A stretch of 64,000 nucleotides of DNA from Centroberyx gerrardi (GCF_048128805.1 NC_136017.1:9344807-9408806), one strand, 5' to 3'; positions 1 to 12,255 are shown, counted from the first letter of the stretch. Program-made: numbers and translations. The notes: generated by a model not told the origin, from the sequence alone.

Positions 1-253
1 TATTAATATTTATTACTAGGCCTAAATATCATACAAGTTCATAAGACTGGCTAATGTACATTTATTTACTATGTTGAAGGGTTGCCCTACACCTGCTGAC
101 CCTACTCACTGCAATCAAACTAAACTGAATATACCTGCTGTATTGGACTGGTGCATTTTAGGCTCCAATTGCTACTTACACCACCTGATATTTTGCTTTC
201 TGGGGTATTTTATGCATCACTGTGAGGGGAGTAGGTGTGTGTGTGTGTGTGTA

Positions 254-318
<65 letters not shown>

Positions 319-1080
319 CTATAATAATAATAACATGAATGAAGCTCAGGCTTTCACAAATTGACTGCAGCATTTTATTTTCTGTGGTTATTTTCTTGAG
401 CAAAACTTAGCTAACTTAGGGACATCATAACTAGCCACCATATTGATTTACGTTCTTAACTAGCCATTACATATAGCCATAATTAACATACATTCTTTAC
501 TAGCCTTCATCTCATCCTGTTTTAATATTAAGTGCTGACTCCGCCCACCCGGCCAGTTTCAGCATACGCCGGTAGCAATTACAAGTGGACCCTATCCTAC
601 AGTCCCTGCTCTCAGCGGAGGGAGGGGAGCTACACTGTGTGTGGGAAGCGCTGTGACCGTCAGACCTCTCTGGATTAGACAAGCAAGTAGAGAAAACCGG
701 CATCATCCGTACCAATTTATTGCCAAATGCTTTGGGATTCAACACATTAACATTGCTTCCCATGGTCAGAAAAAGTCGGCAGATTTGTCGCTAGTCGCTT
801 TTGAGAAATAAAGTCGTCAGGGGGGTCTGAAAAGTCGCTAAGTCTAGTGACAAAGTCGCCAAGTTGGCAACACTGGATCCCAAACTTTGGACACTTTCTG
901 TCGTTTTCTCTGGCCTGTCTCTTCTCTTCGCCTCTCGCTATTTCCTCTCTCTTTCTCCAGTCCGTTGTGCAACAGTAATAATCATCCATGCGAAACACAG
1001 TGAGCATGTATATAGTTATATGGATTAAACGAAGCTTCAATGCAAAGAATTTGCATCGATGATTTTTAGTAATCGAGTTA
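1..1080. repeat. Truncated hAT-like repeat remnant with (GT)n, copy A
   Basis: Nearly identical to 18341-19410 of copy B, offset by 18,340 bp, so the window opens inside a duplicated unit. In copy B the same block starts with a hAT-type end (TAGGGCTGCAGC at 18147) followed by AATCGATTAATCG-like motifs. A TTTTTAGTAATCGAG motif marks the other side, near 1060. A GT microsatellite lies at 236-318. Open frames here are short and interrupted, and I recognise no intact gene. Copy C lacks the whole block. Confidence 0.6.
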
Positions 1081-1083
1081 TGC

Positions 1084-2520
1084 ATGCTAAACTTAAGTTC
1101 AGCCGAAGTGAAAGTTTGAATCGTAGTTTGAGGTGAACAGGAAGGGAGCAGAAAAATCAAGCAGGGGAGAAGTAAAGCTGTACAGGAAGTGATGTGACTC
1201 TGTTTCTTTATTATTATTATTTTGAAAGCATCAATAGGAATAATGGTATGAGTGATTTAGGTACTGACCTGCTTCCCACTTCATGTATCCTACAGGAAAA
1301 GAATTATAGGAAAGAATATGTTAAAGAAACCAATATGTATCACTGTTTGCACAAATGAATAACTGTGAATAGTAGGATGTCTGCTAAACTTAAGTTCAGC
1401 CGAAGTGAAAGTTTGAATCGTAGTTTGAGGTGAACAGGAAGGGAGGAGAAAAGTCAAGCAGGGGAGAAGTAGAGCTGTACAGGAAATGATGTGACTCTGT
1501 TTCTTTACTATTATTATTATTATTATTTTGAATGCATCAATAGGAATAATGGTATGAGTGATTTAGGTACTGACCTGCTTCCTGCTTCAGGGTTACTACA
1601 GGAAAAGAATTATAGGAAAGAATATGTTAAAGAAACCAATATGTATCACTGTTAGCACAAATGAATAACTGTGAAGCAGGGGAGAAGTAGAGCTGTGGAG
1701 GAAGTGATGTGACTCTGTTTCTTTATTATTATTATTTTGAATGCATCAATAGGAATAATGGTATGAGTGATTTAGGTACTGACCTGCTTTCCCCTTCTTG
1801 GTTGCTACAGGAAAAGAATTATAGGAAAGAATATGTTAAAGAAACCAATATGTATCACTGTTAGCACAAATGAATAACTGTGAAGCAGGGGAGAAGTAGA
1901 GCTGTGGAGGAAGTGATGTGACTCTGTTTCTTTATTATTATTATTTTGAATGCATCAATAGGAATAATGGTATGAGTGATTTAGGTACTGACCTGCTTCC
2001 CACTTCATGTATCCTACAGGAAAAGAATTATAGGAAAGAATATGTTAAAGAAACCAATATGTATCACTGTTAGCACAAATGAATAACTGTGAATAGTAGG
2101 ATGTCTGCTAAACTTAAGTTCAGCCGAAGTGAAAGTTTGAATCGTAGTTTGAGGTGAACAGGAAGGGAGGAGAAAAGTCAAGCAGGGGAGAAGTAGAGCT
2201 GTACAGGAAATGATGTGACTCTGTTTCTTTATTATTATTATTTTGAAAGCATCAATAGGAATAATGGTATGAGTGATTTAGGTACTGACCTGCTTCCCAC
2301 TTCATGTATCCTACAGGAAAAGAATTATAGGAAAGAATATGTTAAAGAAACCAATATGTATCACTGTTTGCACAAATGAATAACTGTGAATAGTAGGATG
2401 TCTGCTAAACTTAAGTTCAGCCGAAGTGAAAGTTTGAATCGTAGTTTGAGGTGAACAGGAAGGGAGGAGAAAAGTCAAGCGGGGGAGAAGTAGAGCTGTA
2501 CAGGAAGTGATGTGACTGTT
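1084..2520 (-). repeat. Tandem array carrying five candidate 21-nt microexons, copy A
   Basis: Tandem units of about 297 bp and about 208 bp; the short form lacks the AGTTCAGCCGAAGTG segment. Read on the minus strand, each unit contains CTAAC branch-like sequence, a pyrimidine run, TTTTCCTGTAG, a 21-nt block and then GTCAGTACC. Candidate microexons in transcript order are 2310-2290 (GYMKWEA), 2013-1993 (GYMKWEA), 1804-1784 (ATKKGKA), 1595-1575 (VTLKQEA) and 1289-1269 (GYMKWEA). All are phase 1-1 with no stop in that phase. The array lies on the coding strand just downstream of the TM exon of gene 1. Confidence 0.6.
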
Positions 2521-5500
2521 TCTGGGTGTTTTTAAGACAAGCAACAGGAATTAAAGGAAAACTCCACCCTTGGATACTGTTACACTGTTATTTATCATCA
2601 ATCTGGGATATTCAATGCTTTCCAGGAGTTATTTTGTTAAGTGTTGTAATTAACTTTTTCGGAGTACCTACTTTCCCTCAACCTGCCTCATCTACTTCTA
2701 CTGCAGTTAGTGATTTGCTGTGTTTCCCAAAATGACTTTCAACAATCTCCAGAGAATGGGCGTAAACTTGTTGCTTTCAATCAAAGGTGGCCATATGGGC
2801 ATATAAATATAGCTAGCTAGCCAACTAGTTAGTGAACATTTGGGTGTGTCTGTGATAGCGGCCCTTAGTAGTTACTGGTTACTGTCTAGTAGACTATAGT
2901 TGACTGGCTTCTGTCAGTATTTCTATGATGGATTTCATCCTGTATGATTGTTGAACGTCTTTGCAAAATTAAAGTCTAGAAAGAAGCCCTTTGCTCTTTG
3001 ATTCTGAGGGACTGACACCAAAACCTGATGTTGATCGTTGATGTTTTAGATCGCTGACATTTTTTCTGCTATCAATACCTTGCTGTGACGTCATGTTGTC
3101 TACATTTGACCAGTTTTATACAGAATTTTACAGAATAAGAACAAGACTAAGAGTCTAACACCCCCGCAACATTTAATTTTGTGGAAGCGTCCCAGCCGGA
3201 AATCAAACACAGGTCTCCTGATTGAGAGTCTGCAATCTAACTATCTAATCTAAGTGGTGAACAATAACAACAAACAAATACAAGGTACATCACCAATAGC
3301 TGTTTTTTAACAGTATTAAAGTGTTTAGGGTGGATTTTCCTTTAAATGTTCAACTTTCACTCCTCTGTCTGAGAATTCTTTAATAAGGATTTGGTTTTAG
3401 ACTTTTTACTGCTTGGAGGATTACTTATCTCTGTTGTAGAACCACACTCCTGGAAGATAATCCAACACTAGACTAATAGTATCAGTCAGATACACAGAAA
3501 TACAAATAAACCAAACACAAATGAATATGAATAATGTCAATGAAAGGCAAATAACCATTTCATTAGATAATATTAATCAAATAAATACATATTAATTCAG
3601 TATAAATAAATACAGTATCTCATGGCTTACCACCTGCTCTCCACCAGAGTATCAGCAGCAAAATGAACATGAATCCTACTCCTACTCCCAGGCCGATGCA
3701 GGCTGAGGTGAGGGAGCTGATCTCTTCCTTCAGTTTCTGTTCTTCAGACTCTACAGAAAAATAACAACAAAAACAAGTTTGTTTACATGACACACTGTTC
3801 TAGTTAATAGCTAACACCCCAATTACGATCTTATTGGAGTTTATTTTTGTGCATATTCATATCAAGATAACAAATATTCCTGAATACAGAAATAAAAACA
3901 ATATTTCAAAAAATATATCATATTCCAAATTAGAATTAGAATTATGATTACTAAAATGTAAAAGTATTCTATGCAATTAATTATAGAATTAATTCTAATA
4001 TTTTATGTTTATGTATACTCAGGGGATATTTTGGCATGAAGTCTCAGTGACAAGTGCACTGCAAACAAATGTCAAGGTGTTTAGTCTCATACTGAGTTTT
4101 AAAATCTTTTTTTTTTTTTTTTAAATGCCACTTGTTTCCAATGCAGTTTCACTTGTTTCAGGATTTTCCTTTTTTTGACAAGTGTCAATATCTTGAAACA
4201 AGGCAGAATAAGGCAGATCACTGCACTACTGTCAAGAAAAAACCAACGTGATCTCACAAAAATACGTGAAATGAACACAAACTCTAAAACAGCGATTTAC
4301 GTGTTGTGGACACGTATTATGGGAAAAAAAACGTGCCTCCACTTTTTATTATATGTATACACAATTACGTTCCTCCAACACGAATTTGAAAACGTTCCTC
4401 TGCCACGAATTGAATTACGTCTCAAAGGTTGGTTAACGGTTAAATTTAGGCAACTAAAACGACTTTGGTTAAATTTAGGCAAGTAAAACAAGTTTGGTTA
4501 AGGTTATGGTAAAGTTTAGGCAAGTAAAACAACTTGGTTAAGGTTTGGGTTACAGTTATGGTTAGGCAACTAAAACAACTTGGTTAAGGTTAGGGAAAAG
4601 GTTTGGTCATGGTTAAATAAGAAAAGCGGTTAAAAATTAAAATGTGACTTTCGGTTGCATGACCTATTGAAACGCTGGGAATCGAAGCCCGGTCGCCGAC
4701 ATCGAAGGGAACGTATACGCCCATCCACCACCCCGCCCTCAACACTAGCCACCATGCTACTTCAATGTCACACTACTTCCTGTTTATAGTCGTGTCTCCT
4801 TTACGTAACCGTTTCGTGCTGGGAAAACGTAAATGTAACACTTAACGTTCCACCAACACGTAATTAACTGTTAACATGTCATGTTCATTTCACATTTTTC
4901 TGTGAGATCAGTCACAGAAAACAGGTTGATTAATTTTTTCAATTAAGAAAAATAAGCTTTTAAGATTCAATACTACATTAAATGTGTTGTTAAAGTGGAT
5001 ATTTTTGCAGTGTGGTAACTCACTATGGATGAGGGGGTTCCTGATGGGTTCACTGCTCTCCAGACTGACTGGGTTCTCCAGCATACAGCTGAACAATGTA
5101 TCGCTAAAATCCTTCTCCTATAAGATGAGTGAAATAGAATTAGCTCAAAGCTCAAAAAACAATCACTCAGCCACATTTACTTTTAATTTTTAAAAGTGCT
5201 CACTTGGTGCCTTTGCCCTTTGATTAAAAGGAGATCTGAGTGTAGCTGAGGCTCAGCTACAGAGCAGTTCCCTGGAGCTGGAAGGGATTCAGTGTCTTGC
5301 TCAAGGACACTTCAGCAGCTTAAACCCAGGTACTCTGGTTAAAGGACAGTCTCTCCAACCACTAAGCCAACCTGCTGACACCGGTACTCGCCTACAGGGC
5401 AGTACATCGAACCGCCCCCTATCTACAATCTCTGGTCAGGTTCCAAACTCCGGATCATTCGCTCGGCTCCTCCACCCTTACAGGTCGCCTCGCCCCTTCA

Positions 5501-8500
5501 TCGCTATGCGGACTCAGAAGTCACTCATCCCGGTCGTGACTCTTCTCTTCCCTGGCACCACAATGGTGGAACGAGCTCCCCCCTTCTGTCAGAACGGCTG
5601 AATCATTGCCCATCTTTCACCGGAGACTGAAGACACATCTCTTCAGGCTACACCTGGACCCCTCTTGAATTAACCTATCTATCATGTAACAATCTTTTTA
5701 CCCCTTCTACTCTTAATAAAATATATCTATAAAAAAAAATACTCTCTGATTCTACAAATGCTACTTATTCCTATTGAAGGCTTAGCTGATGAAGACTGTG
5801 ATATACGGTCGGTTTGACTACTAACTTGTACATGGACACAAAGAAACACAGCGGTACAAACGCACACGCACACTCCGTCACCAGCATTATCATACTTATA
5901 CCTTTGTAATTTTGTGTTGCTTGGGTAACTCGATCTTTATCGTGTCTCCTTTCTTCCAGCTGTAGCTGACTGGTTCAGCCTCTCTGGTGTCTCCATCACA
6001 GCTCAGAAGACAGAAGGTCACCTCAGCATCACACCATGTAAAGACGATGGGTACAGAGACAGGAGCTGTTGTTGAGAGGAGGAGAGAAAGGCTGTTACAA
6101 TCATGATGACTCTCTCTCAGATGCACATTTTTGTTTTCACACCTGATGTTAAAACCAAGTGGTGAATTCAGGGGAAAACAACACACAACTCCACATCACC
6201 CACTTGATGAACCTGGCCAAACTGCCAACATAATACACTTACAGATGACTCTGAGTTGAGTCTGGCTGGTGACTTTGTAGTTGATCTCTGCTGTGTACAA
6301 TCCACTGTCTTCTCTGGTCAATCCTGTGATCGTCAGCTCTCCAGTTGGAATGTCCAGGTCACCGCGATCTTCAAATATGCACCAACATGGTTAGGGGTAG
6401 CTTCTCAACATGAAGTTATTACTATTATAACTAAGACTCGGGAACAAAGACCACGCCTCAAGCACACATTCAATTTCCTGCTCCACCCTATTTAAACGCG
6501 CCTAACCATTACCTTTTCTCTCTCTCGTATGTCTCAGTTCTCTCATCCCTCCCCCCAAACCCCTTTTTTCTGTCTTTCATGCTCTTCCCTCTCAGTACAG
6601 GAACCACAGGGGCAAATGATGGAGCCAGAAGACTCCCCATCAGCGAGACAGTGCCCCCACCCTGAGCCTCAATTCCCTGGTTCCTCGAGCTAACCATCGA
6701 CCCCAACTCATCCGACCCCTCGATTCATCCCTTCATCTCGACCCCTGATTCATCCCTCCACCCTCGACCCTTGTTTCATCCCTTCATTCTTGACCCCTCT
6801 TTCTCTCAATGAACTGCCTAAATACATCTCATAGTGGTGTGGTCTTTGTTAGTGAAAGAGTTCTTAACTGTTATCTGACCCTTATTTAACCAGGAAACCT
6901 GACTAAAAACACACAGTTGTCCAGTACAGCCACAGCTTTCTACTGTTGGCCACTAAGCAGCTGAACTGGAGCAGTCTGAAGTTGAAGGAAGAAACAGCCA
7001 TAAAACACTTAAATACTGTTAAAAAAAACAACTATTGCTGATGCAACTTGCATTCTGGGAGCATTTTGTGGTTTGGTGGTGTATTTTTCAAACCTATATG
7101 ACATAACGGCACGTTGAGATATTTCAGCGCAGCTAAAATGGAGTTTAATATCAGAATTTGTTTCAACTACCTAAAACAGCAACAGTAAACATCAGGTTTT
7201 GATGTCAGTCCCTCAGAATCCAAGAGCAAGGGCTTCTTTCTAGACTCACCATTTTGCAACCAGTTCTGAGAGTGGACTTTGTTAAAGGACAGCAGTAGGT
7301 GCTGAGGGAGTAGCGATTGCGTTTCATTCACCACTCCCACTCAGACTTCCCCAACTGGTCCAGGAATTTGAACTGAGAGTTTCTTTCATTCACAAATAAA
7401 TCTAACCCTAACCACTGTGCCATTTAGCAGAAATCTGAGAGAAAACAATTCATCCCTCCCATCCCACTGTTAAATCTGAGCTGAAATCACCCACTGTGTC
7501 TCAGTATACCTTTGAATTGACGGGAGGAATCCATCTGCCTTCCATCCCACTCCATGGCCAAGTCAGGTCCATGTTTCCACACTATGCTGGTGATGGGGCC
7601 AGTCACAGAGGACAAGTCTGGACTGAGGACAACACTGTCACCTACTTTCTTGTAGAGTGGTTCTTCTGCAAAGACAAAAAGTAGGGATGCCCGTGACATT
7701 TTAAATTTGGGTGTTAAGTCCTTGTGCTTTGGCAGTGTGGATCTTTGGCAGTGTCAGGGGGATTGGAGCAGAAACACTTCAACTAGGTAAACATCCAACC
7801 TGGTTTTACACTTAAAGGCATGCCTTGACATTTTGACTGTATTCTGATATTTTTCTTCATCAGGCTGTTGTAACATAAAGGGAGAAAAAGTTTCAGAAAT
7901 TGTCCTTTAGTGATCCTAAAAATGGCTTGTTAGCATGGTCATCGTTCTTCCTTGATACTGAAACACTGAAAGAGTCTCATTCAGGGTGAAAACCTTTTTT
8001 TTTTTTTTTTAAACTAGTGACGTTAAAACAAGTTGACTTGCATTGGAAAAGTGAAATCATCTCAACACATAGGAGATATTTCAAGGTATTTTAAGAAAAA
8101 CAATTTAATACTCATTACTATATTAAATTACTTCTTAAAAGTTTTTGCGGTGTCTACTCTTTTCTGTTCTGTTCCATTCTATTATGTTCTACTGTTTTCT
8201 ATTCTATTCTATTCTATTCTTTGTCAAGCCACAGTCAATCTAGATTCAGATCATGGCCTACAGACTAGTGCAGCCTGTGAGTTATTGTCCTTTCCAGTAT
8301 TTGACTATTAAATGAAGTCCTGCTGTAGGAAAATGGAAAATAATTACACTGCAACACAACATATTGCATTCACCTGGGGGGAAAAAACCAGCCCGGTTTT
8401 TTTAATTAATGACTTCTTTTCTCATAATTCTGAGATAATAAACTTACTAAATGATGATGATGTGTGCTTGTAGAGGCGCATTTCACGTGCACACTGGTGG

Positions 8501-9149
8501 ACTATGAGTGTCTGAGGGGCATTTTAAGAACGTGTATGATTTTAGTTCAACTGTGTGATAAGTGCCTGACTGTGTCTTGAGTCACCATGTAGCTATACAG
8601 CTTGAATACATTTCAGAAGCATAACCTTGTATCTGTGAAGCAGGCCATATTGGCTCAACTGATCCTGGAGAAATAACACAATGTCGAGGCCTGTCAAGCT
8701 GAACAACCCTGAAGTCCTAAGGTGGCAGCACAAAGCCGACGAACTAATGACAATGCCATCTATATTACTCAAAGACTCTAGTATCTGCAAATGTCTCAAA
8801 CCAAGACGGAAAAAAATACTGGATTAAATTAAGCAGCTGTGTCGAGTTGACCTTCCGAAATGCAGCTCTACACTTCATCATTTCAACCCGGATGTATCGA
8901 GATCGTTATGTCAGAAAAATGTCATTAATTCATAAAAGAAATATTTGAAAACCGCAGATTTTCCAGGTGAATGCAATACACTTCCGTACAGTTACAGCTG
9001 AATGTAACCCTTCACATATTTAGCTACCCTACACATATACAATAAACCTGCTCTCCACAGACTGCAATCAATAGAAACTTACGGGAATCTGCGCTCACTG
9101 CGGCCAGCAGGCAGACGCACAACTCGATCAAAGTTACAGAAGGCGACAT
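1269..9149 (-). CDS. CD2/SLAM/CD48-like two-Ig-domain receptor, gene 1 (3' end outside window)
   Basis: Minus-strand exons by splice sites and phase: 9149-9083 (signal peptide MSPSVTLIELCVCLLAAVSA), 7665-7510 and 6368-6243 (V domain, split), 6065-5902 and 5117-5024 (C2 domain), 3750-3634 or 3631 (TM), then five 21-nt microexons from 2310 to 1269. The V domain has no B- or F-strand cysteine (SVVLSPD, SGLYTAEI). The C2 half has four (TWC, VTFC, LLSC, FSC), ending FSCMLENPVS. This pattern is typical of the CD2/SLAM family, whose members are leukocyte surface receptors. The TM helix is GLGVGVGFMFILLLILWW. If the TM exon is not spliced, translation stops after RAGGKP (TGA at 3622-3620). The last tail exons should lie left of position 1. 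The exact orthologue is uncertain. Confidence 0.65.
2521..3619. other. Intron between TM exon and microexon array, copy A
   Basis: Single-copy sequence conserved in copies B (20936-22035) and C (40038-41125). I see no coding exon on either strand. It contains AT-rich stretches and a TATAAATATAGCTAGCTAGC segment near 2801 that is unchanged in all three copies. Confidence 0.5.
4249..4910. mobile_element. MITE-like element with long imperfect TIRs, copy A
   Basis: The ends are inverted: TGATCTCACAAAAATACGTG on the left, and TGATCTCACAGAAAAATGTG when the right end is reverse-complemented. Both continue into AAATGAACA. The interior holds about 40-bp tandem repeats of the TTAGGCAACTAAAACAACTTGG type (about 4430-4610). 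No transposase frame is present. Shared by all three copies, so it predates the duplications. Confidence 0.6.
5377..5735 (+). repeat. 3' fragment of a CR1/L2-type LINE, copy A
   Basis: The plus strand encodes the C-terminal end of a non-LTR reverse transcriptase (LAPQWWNELPPSVRTAES then LPIFHRRLKTHLFRL), interrupted by stops upstream. It is followed by an AATAAA and A-rich tail near 5718-5740. It lies in intron 4 of gene 1. Confidence 0.6.
6369..7509. other. Intron splitting the V domain, copy A
   Basis: About 1.1 kb between the two V-domain exons. It contains a C-rich segment with repeated TTCATCCCTC-type words (6700-6800) and no exon I can support. Equivalents are 29853-30949 and 44066-45191. 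Confidence 0.5.
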
Positions 9150-9294
9150 CCTCTTCTCTGTAATCTGTAGTATATTACGTTACAGAAATGGAGTAAACAT
9201 GTAAAGTATTTAAAAGATTAAAAGATTTAAAAAATAAAATAAAAACAAAACGTAGAGAGAAGCAGACTGGACACGGAAGAGGTTAATCCAAAAA

Positions 9295-9309
9295 GTGAAA
9301 GTGAAAGTC
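9295..9309 (+). promoter_or_regulatory. ISRE/IRF-like element upstream of gene 1
   Basis: GTGAAAGTGAAAGTC fits the GAAANNGAAA core bound by IRF and STAT1/2-IRF9 complexes. It lies about 150 bp upstream of the gene 1 start codon (9149, minus strand). Copy B has the same motif. Interferon control is inferred from the motif and its position. Confidence 0.5.
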
Positions 9310-9536
9310 AAAAATGCAGCCCGTCTCCACCCCCATAGTAGGTGAAAAATAGTCCAATAAAGTCACTGTAAACTCACTGCTGAGCACCACAGACACAGTT
9401 TAAGTCCCTGTAGGAATATTACAGTGATACACAGTTAAAAAAAAACCACAAAGTGCAATAAGGTCACTTTAAACTCAGTATTGAGTACCACAGAAGCAAG
9501 TTAAGTCCCTATAGGAATATTATAAATATTACAATA

Positions 9537-10390
9537 CCGTATTTCCTCTAATAGTGGCCCGGGCCTTTATTTACCTCAACTGCAGAGGGTACCAGGCCTT
9601 TATTGGAAGCACGCTTATATTAGAGACAGGCTTTTATTTCTAATTCCCTCTGTTTGATAAGTATATTTGCTCATATTTTAGTACGAAGCCTCCTTGTTTT
9701 CTGATCTGCTTCTGTTGGGGTACGTTAGGTAGCCGTTTTTTTGTTACTGCAATGCATTACGATAATTACGGTAATCGACGACGGCATGCTCCAGAGACTT
9801 CCGCCGGCCGAGCCGTCTTGTGGCATACTGCCATCGTGTGGCACTTGTATGTTACTACAAACTACAGTTACATGTATAACAGGCGCCAGGAGTTTACCGG
9901 TATCCACCGTTGTTTGCATGTAAGATGAAGCTAACTGAAGCTAAAGTAGAATCTATACAATTATATTATATCGGCGTTTTTTTCGATGCGCGAGCTCAGT
10001 CCACCTGGCGGCCCTCTGTTCTGTCGGCGGCATGGAGGTTTCGGTGCGCCGAGGGCTTACTGCCGACCATGGATGTATTAGCTGCCGACGCTTCGAGTTT
10101 CCCGGGGACACGGTTCCGGCCGGTGCCGATAGCTGGGCGCCGATTTGTTCCCGGTGATCCGGCCGAGATTTCGGCGGGGTCCCGACGCCGATGCGTCACC
10201 GGGTGTCCCCGTAGGTACGGGCCGTGGGCGCGGTGGAGAGGACAGTGGCGGAGAGAAGAGACGGACACGGTCCAGCCATATACTAGGTTTTGACCTAGTC
10301 TTGTTTCCTTTGTTTTTTTCCCCCGGCCTTTATTTGTTCGTGTCGACCCGGCTTTTAATTGACTACCGGCCACTATTAGAGGAAATACGG
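9537..10390. mobile_element. 854-bp TIR element inserted only in copy A
   Basis: Perfect inverted ends CCGTATTTCCTCTAATAGTG / CACTATTAGAGGAAATACGG, flanked by TA on both sides. Copy B has the empty site (GCAATATTCCATTAAG near 32980), so the insertion came after the duplication. The interior has an unusually GC-rich block (10000-10260). Its short open frames match nothing I recognise, so it is probably non-autonomous. Confidence 0.7.
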
Positions 10391-12200
10391 TATTCCATTA
10401 AGCCATAGTAAATGATCTTGGACCAAGATGAGCTTGCCTCTGTTAGTTTGAGAGTGTAAAAGGTATAATCAAAATCCTAAAATCCTGCATAAATCTGCAT
10501 TCCGTAGATCTAATACTCACTTGGCACAATACTCCTATCACTTGAGAGGTTAATTCAGCATGAAGGGATTGGTTTGAGACTTCTTCCTCACGTTAGGATT
10601 GATGTTCCACGTTGTTCATCCCAGAATTCTATCAAAGTCTTGGCTAAAAGCATCATGGGAGGTTCATTCCACTGAAAACTTGTATCTCATGCTGTGAGCT
10701 TTCATAAGATGGCTATTAACCAGGTAGAGTAAATTATCAAGTGAATTTGAGTGAGTTAATTAAGAAAGCTTTGATTCAAGAATGCAGATTAATGGAAATA
10801 CATTTAAATAATCCTTATAATAGTAACACACAGGCAAAACAATTGTTGCTCCTTGCATTGTAGAGGATTAATTGGAAACAGAGCCAATGCATATGTGAAG
10901 GTTTATGTCTGTGTAAAGTGTCCCTTTGTTTTTTATTGTTTTGTATTCAAATGTTTATTAATTTTTATTAAGTCCAAGATAATAAAGTAATAAGTTCTAA
11001 TGAGATTGCTCTTAGTTGCTTGACACCTGAAATGACATTTTCAGGTTTGTCTGCATTGAGGAAGAGAAGAGGTTGTTTGTCATTCATTTTTTTATATGTA
11101 AAGCCAAAGTCAACATACAGAAGTGCAAACATTAGACAGAGTGGTAAACATACATGCACACACAGTGCAAGCATTACTTATTTTACACTGAGGGTGTTTC
11201 ACATCCTTTTTTGTCTCCACTTATTTCTTACTGCAGATATTTCACACTATTTCACTCTATTGGGTTGTTATGCTTGTCAAAATCCTGCATAGACTTTATT
11301 CATGCCCTTTCCTTATCCCTTACCTGTACCTAACCTTCGCTGACTGAATCCACACACACATTGTCAAACATCAAGCCAAAAGTGTTGCTATTTTTGGAAG
11401 ATTCTAGATTTTAACAAAGAGAATGACCAGCAGGAATTTTTTTCCTTAGTTTCCCTTAAAAATCTGTAATTACCATGTAGATTGTATGGTTCATAAAGTG
11501 TAACTGTACATCCCATAAGTAGCATTTAATAAAAATGTGAGTAAACTATGAACTCCAGTCAGCGATCACTACAAGGCAAACCACCAGCATTACTTTATGT
11601 AGACCTTGAAAAGCCTTGAAATGTCCTTATGATTTATACATCAGTCTAACACTTACTACATGTATACGATAAATTTATATCATAAAGATTTCCTATCATA
11701 TTTCAAATCTAAGGTTTGACTGAGGCCTGAATATTTGAACCCGGCCCAACAAGCACACATAATAAGTTCTGTTCAAACTTGAACCTAGCTGGGCCACTAT
11801 ATCCTTTTGTGAGCTCAAACCTGACTAAAACCCCAAATTGCTACTAATTTGCTAATCATAAATTTCTAATAATAATAATTATGTTTCAGTAATCTTGGCT
11901 CAGGTCCTGTTTGATTCTGTGGTCTAAAGTGTATCGACTTAGGACTCTTTCACATGAAAAATGTTTAGGAAGTTGTGGCCAAATCGAATCCATGACAGGA
12001 ACCGAGACCAGAGATGGTCAAGTATGATTTGAGACTGATAAAAACGTCATAGAATTGTCGCTGACTCTTGCTTGAACAGTGAGGCTGAAATTTCACAATA
12101 GTTTTGGATGTGCTGTCAGTATTACAAAGTCACGCTCAGAGAAAGAAATAAGGAAGGAAATGAGCTGAAACAGAGAAGTTCATGTATTCTCTGTATCTCC

Positions 12201-12255
<55 letters not shown>

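Noticed and set aside
71..403. Frames with long CVCVCV or HTHTHT runs (also at 18411, 55322, 58726, 60550)
   Set aside because: GT/CA microsatellite translations, not genes.
747..1160. 137-aa minus-strand frame, repeated at 19070-19483
   Set aside because: It spans the hAT remnant and the tail of the tandem array, lacks conserved motifs, and is absent from copy C.
4430..4610. Telomere-like GGTTAAGGTTAGGG repeats
   Set aside because: They are imperfect ~40-bp units containing GGCAACTAAAAC inside a MITE, not TTAGGG arrays.
4675..4700. Possible tRNA-derived SINE (GGGAATCGAA box-B-like word)
   Set aside because: No A box at the right distance, no clover-leaf, and the word sits inside the long-TIR element.
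9910..10408. Overlapping frames of 87-127 aa in the copy A insertion
   Set aside because: Several frames are open only because the core is GC-rich. No recognisable domain on either strand.
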